Below, piece by piece: positions 6,343 to 8,785 of a stretch of 8,785 bases of DNA; within the stretch, counting starts at the first letter, position 1; each line of letters opens with the position of its first letter. Source of the stretch: CAZMVU01 sp964569295 (lineage in GTDB: Bacteria > Hydrogenedentota > Hydrogenedentia > Hydrogenedentales > JAGMZX01). Position numbers and translations under genes: made by a program. The notes beneath the pieces are model-generated. The model was not told the DNA's origin. It saw only the letters and a program-made list of their open reading frames with translations, and made no database searches. Location of the stretch: the NCBI GenBank assembly GCA_964569295.1, contig CAZMVU010000206.1, positions 1 through 8,785 of the forward strand. Direction: 5' to 3'.

Positions 6343-8641
6343 CTATTCGCCTTGCTTCTCTTCTTCCTCCAACGCCGCGTCGTCCGGCGTCTCTACTACG
6401 CCCTCCGAAGAGGCGCCTTCGGCGGGAGCCGGGGGCGTCTCTTCGGCTGGGGCCTCCTCTTGGGCCGGCTGGGCTTCCGCTTCAGCAGGCGTTTCGGGCG
6501 CAGCTTCTTCCGCCGGGGCGGACGCCGCTTCAGGGGCAGCTTCTTCCGCCGGGGCGGGCGCCGCTTCAGGGGCAGCTTCTTCCNNNNNNNNNNNNNNNNN
6601 NNNNNNNNNNNNNNNNNNNNNNNNNNNNNNNNNNNNNNNNNNNNNNNNNNNNNNNNNNNNNNNNNNNNNNNNNNNNNNNNNNNGCTTCTTCCGCCGGGGC
6701 GGGCGCCGCTTCAGGGGCAGCTTCTTCCACCGGGGCGGGCGCCGCTTCAGGGGCAGCTACTTCCACTTTGCGCGGGGCCGCCGCGGCCATGAGCTCGCCT
6801 GCGACATCGGCCATGGTGCGGCCGGCCTGGTAAACGGTTTCGGGGGCGCCCATGCTGCGCATCTGGGCCGCCACATCGACCTTTTCGCCTTCCTCGCCAC
6901 CGCCGGTCTTGCCGTAGTCTTCCTGAAGCTGGCGGCTTTGGTCACGCAGGTATTCGCGCACACTCAGGCCGATCTTGCGCTCGACGGGGTCGATGCTGAT
7001 GACCTTGGCATGGAGCTTGTCGCCCACGCTGACCACTTCTTCCGGCTTCTGCACGCGGTCATCGGAGAGCTCGCTCACGTGGATGAGCCCTTCAATGCCG
7101 TTTTCGAGCCGGGCAAACGCGCCGAAGCTGACCAGCTTGGCCACCTCGACCTCGGCATGCGAACCGATAGGCAGTCCCTCGACTACCGCGAGCCACGGGT
7201 CGTCCTGGAGCTGCTTGTAGCCCACGCTGATCTTCTCGTTGTCGGGGTCGATGCTGAGCACCTTGACCTCGACCTCCTGCCCCTTCTCGAGCATCTCCGA
7301 GGGATGGTTGACCTTCTTGGTCCACGACATGTCGGAGACATGCAACAAGCCGTCAATGCCTTCCTCGAGCTGCACGAAGGCGCCGTAGTCCGTGAGGTTG
7401 CGCACAATGCCCTTGACCGTCGAACCGACGGGGTAGCGCTGCCCAATCTCTTTCCACGGGTTGGGCTGGGTCTGCTTGAGGCCCAGGGCAATCTTCTCCG
7501 CGTCGGGATCGACGCTGAGGATCATGACGGGGATTTCGTCGTCAATCTTGAGTAATTCGCTTGGATGGCGCACCCGGCGGGTCCAGCTCATCTCGGAAAC
7601 GTGGACCATGCCCTCGATGCCGTCCTCGATCTGCACGAACGCGCCGTAGTCCGTCATGGACACCACCCGGCCGGTGACAATCGAGCCGACGGGATAGCGT
7701 TCTGCGGCGGTCTTCCACGGGTTGTCGGTCTTTTGTTTGAGCCCGAGGCTGATACGCTCGGATTGCGGGTCGAAGCTGAGGACCATGACCTCGATCTTCT
7801 GGCCAACGCTGACCACCTGGCTCGGGTGCTTGACGCGGCCCCAGCTCATGTCGGTCACGTGGAGCAGGCCGTCGATGCCGCCCACGTCCACGAAAGCGCC
7901 GAAGTCGGTGATGTTCTTGACTTCCCCGGTGAGCAGTTGTCCGACGTCGATGGTGCGCAACAACGTCTCTTTCTCTTCCGCACGCTGTTCTTCGAGCAAC
8001 TTGCGGCGGCTCACCACGACATTGCGGCGGCGCTTGGTGAGCTTGATGATTTTGAACTCCATGCGCTCGCCGATATACCGCTCGAGGTCGCCGGTGGGAC
8101 GGAAGGTCAGTTGGCTGGCCGGCATGAACGCGTCGATGCCGATATCCACCTTGAGCCCGCCCTTCACGCGGCGTGTGATGGTGCCTTCGATGGCGCCATC
8201 GGCCTCGTAGATGTTCTGGATGTGCTCCCAGTTCTTGATGCGATCGGCTTTTTGCTTCGAGAGAACGGGCATGCCGTCCTCGTCTTCCGGTTCCTCGATG
8301 TAGAAATCGAAGGTGTCGCCCACGGCAATTTCATCCATCGTGCCGAATTCGTGGGCGCCCACGATGCCCTCGCTCTTGTAGCCGATGTCGACAAGCACGC
8401 GGTCATCGCCGATATCGACAATGCTTCCGCGCACGACTTCGCCCTCTTTGAAGTTGCTCATGGTCTCGTCGTAGAGGGCCTCGAGGTCCTCCATCGACAT
8501 CGACTGCGCTTCATCCAGCTCGAAGTCGTCCTCCTCGTCGAAGTACTTGCTTCTGTTGGCTGCAACGGTTGCCGTGGGCTCGACGCCCGCCGCGGCGTCC
8601 GCAGCCGGTTGGTTGCCCTGATTTTCCATTTCCTCTGTCAT
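6343..8641 (-). CDS. rpsA: 30S ribosomal protein S1, six S1 domains plus repetitive Ala/Pro/Glu tail (interrupted by assembly gap)
   Basis: S1 binds mRNA at the ribosome platform and helps recruit and unfold messages at initiation. After an acidic N-terminus (about 35-60) come six S1 RNA-binding (OB-fold) domains at about 64-133, 146-214, 232-304, 317-391, 404-477 and 491-562; domains 3-6 share the (T/S)(D)(F/Y)GAF and G(I)(D/E)G(L/M)(L/V/I)HV signatures and repeat about every 85-88 residues. This six-domain layout matches the long S1 of E. coli (557 residues). From about 625 a tail of 12-residue Ala/Pro/Glu units begins, interrupted by 100 Ns at 6584-6683. The left flank continues the same tail in a frame offset by one from the N-padded frame, for 79 more residues ending in EEEEKQGE and TAG at 6343-6345. 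Total length is 729 residues if the flanks overlap by 9 bp, more if repeat units are missing. Start: ATG at 8641, 11 nt after GAAAGGAG; an in-frame ATG at 8689 lies inside the promoter and is rejected. Confidence 0.95.
6503..6755. repeat. 36-bp tandem repeat encoding the S1 tail
   Basis: Four full units are visible: 6503-6538, 6539-6574, 6684-6719 and 6720-6755, plus a 9-bp partial unit at 6575-6583 that stops at the assembly gap. On the - strand each unit encodes 12 residues of the type APEAAPAPAEEA; differences are single bases (for example GCG to TCC-context Ala/Ser and Ala/Val changes). Degenerate units continue on both sides. The near-identity of units explains why the assembly broke here. 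Confidence 0.92.
6584..6683. other. Assembly gap of 100 Ns inside rpsA
   Basis: Exactly 100 Ns, the usual placeholder for a gap of unknown size. Both flanks end in the same repeat: the left flank ends with gcttcttcc (6575-6583) and the right flank starts with the same nine bases (6684-6692). Keeping the repeat in phase requires a true length of 36n-9 bp (an overlap of 9, or 27, 63 and so on), all multiples of three. Confidence 0.95.
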
Positions 8642-8684
8642 GCTCGGGAAGTCTCCTTTCAGTAAGGTTTTACAAAGGGCATAA

Positions 8685-8714
8685 ATCATAGCAAGTATGG
8701 GGGTTATCAGTCAA
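8685..8714 (-). promoter_or_regulatory. Predicted strong sigma70-type promoter of rpsA
   Basis: On the - strand TTGACT (8709-8714) and TATGAT (8685-8690) each match the consensus at five of six positions with an 18-bp spacer, and TG one base before the -10 box gives an extended -10. Transcription would start near 8678, with a leader of about 37 nt containing the Shine-Dalgarno site at 8653-8660. A small hairpin, TGGTC/GACCA at 8716-8733, lies just upstream of the -35 box. Confidence 0.7.
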
Positions 8715-8785
8715 ATGGTCCACGGGCCGACCAATTGCGAAATTTGAAAGTCTTGAATGGCAGGGGAGTTGCGGGGGCGGGTGAT

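Noticed and set aside
6503..6755. CRISPR-like array, because of regular short repeats
   Set aside because: The repeats are contiguous with no spacers and encode the in-frame S1 tail.
7565..8665. + strand open frame of 366 codons opposite rpsA
   Set aside because: Shadow frame; its Asp/His/Leu/Val-rich repetitive pattern mirrors the S1 domain repeats on the other strand.
8642..8689. Upstream rpsA start at 8689
   Set aside because: The codon lies in the predicted -10 box, so it would not be in the transcript; the ATG at 8641 has a good Shine-Dalgarno site.

Overview
The window comes from a GC-rich bacterial chromosome and carries four complete or near-complete housekeeping or metabolic genes. 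Reading from the left: a 455-bp non-coding stretch with a diverged direct repeat and a perfect palindrome; a GT9-family (heptosyltransferase-like) glycosyltransferase on the + strand (456-1691); and then three genes on the - strand, namely an alpha-glucan phosphorylase (1770-3923), the large subunit of acetolactate synthase (4239-6062) and ribosomal protein S1 (6343-8641). The glycosyltransferase and the phosphorylase converge on a 78-bp gap that holds a small hairpin terminator. In transcription order the - strand genes run rpsA, ilvB, glgP, separated by 280 and 315 bp. Each has its own ribosome binding site and a plausible promoter or terminator, so they are probably separate transcription units and not one operon.

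The scaffold has a 100-N placeholder gap (6584-6683) inside the rpsA gene. The gap sits in a 36-bp tandem repeat that encodes an Ala/Pro/Glu-rich C-terminal tail on S1. Reading the flanks shows that the coding frame is conserved across the break only if the true missing length is 36n-9 bp. With that correction the gene ends at the TAG at 6343-6345 and not in the artificial frame that follows the Ns.

The organism is not identifiable with certainty. The canonical Shine-Dalgarno sites, sigma70-like promoters, six-domain S1, a GT9 enzyme of the type used for lipopolysaccharide, and the dispersed palindromic repeat fit a Gram-negative-type bacterium, perhaps an uncultured lineage recovered as a metagenome assembly (the 100-N gap supports a draft scaffold). 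This placement is inference.

The genes do not form a visible pathway together: surface glycan synthesis, storage glucan breakdown, branched-chain amino acid synthesis and translation initiation. I found no convincing new multi-gene system. The items most worth a second look are the unresolved S1 tail repeat, the repeat/palindrome upstream of the glycosyltransferase, a possible regulatory leader between rpsA and ilvB, and unusual active-site-region residues in the acetolactate synthase.
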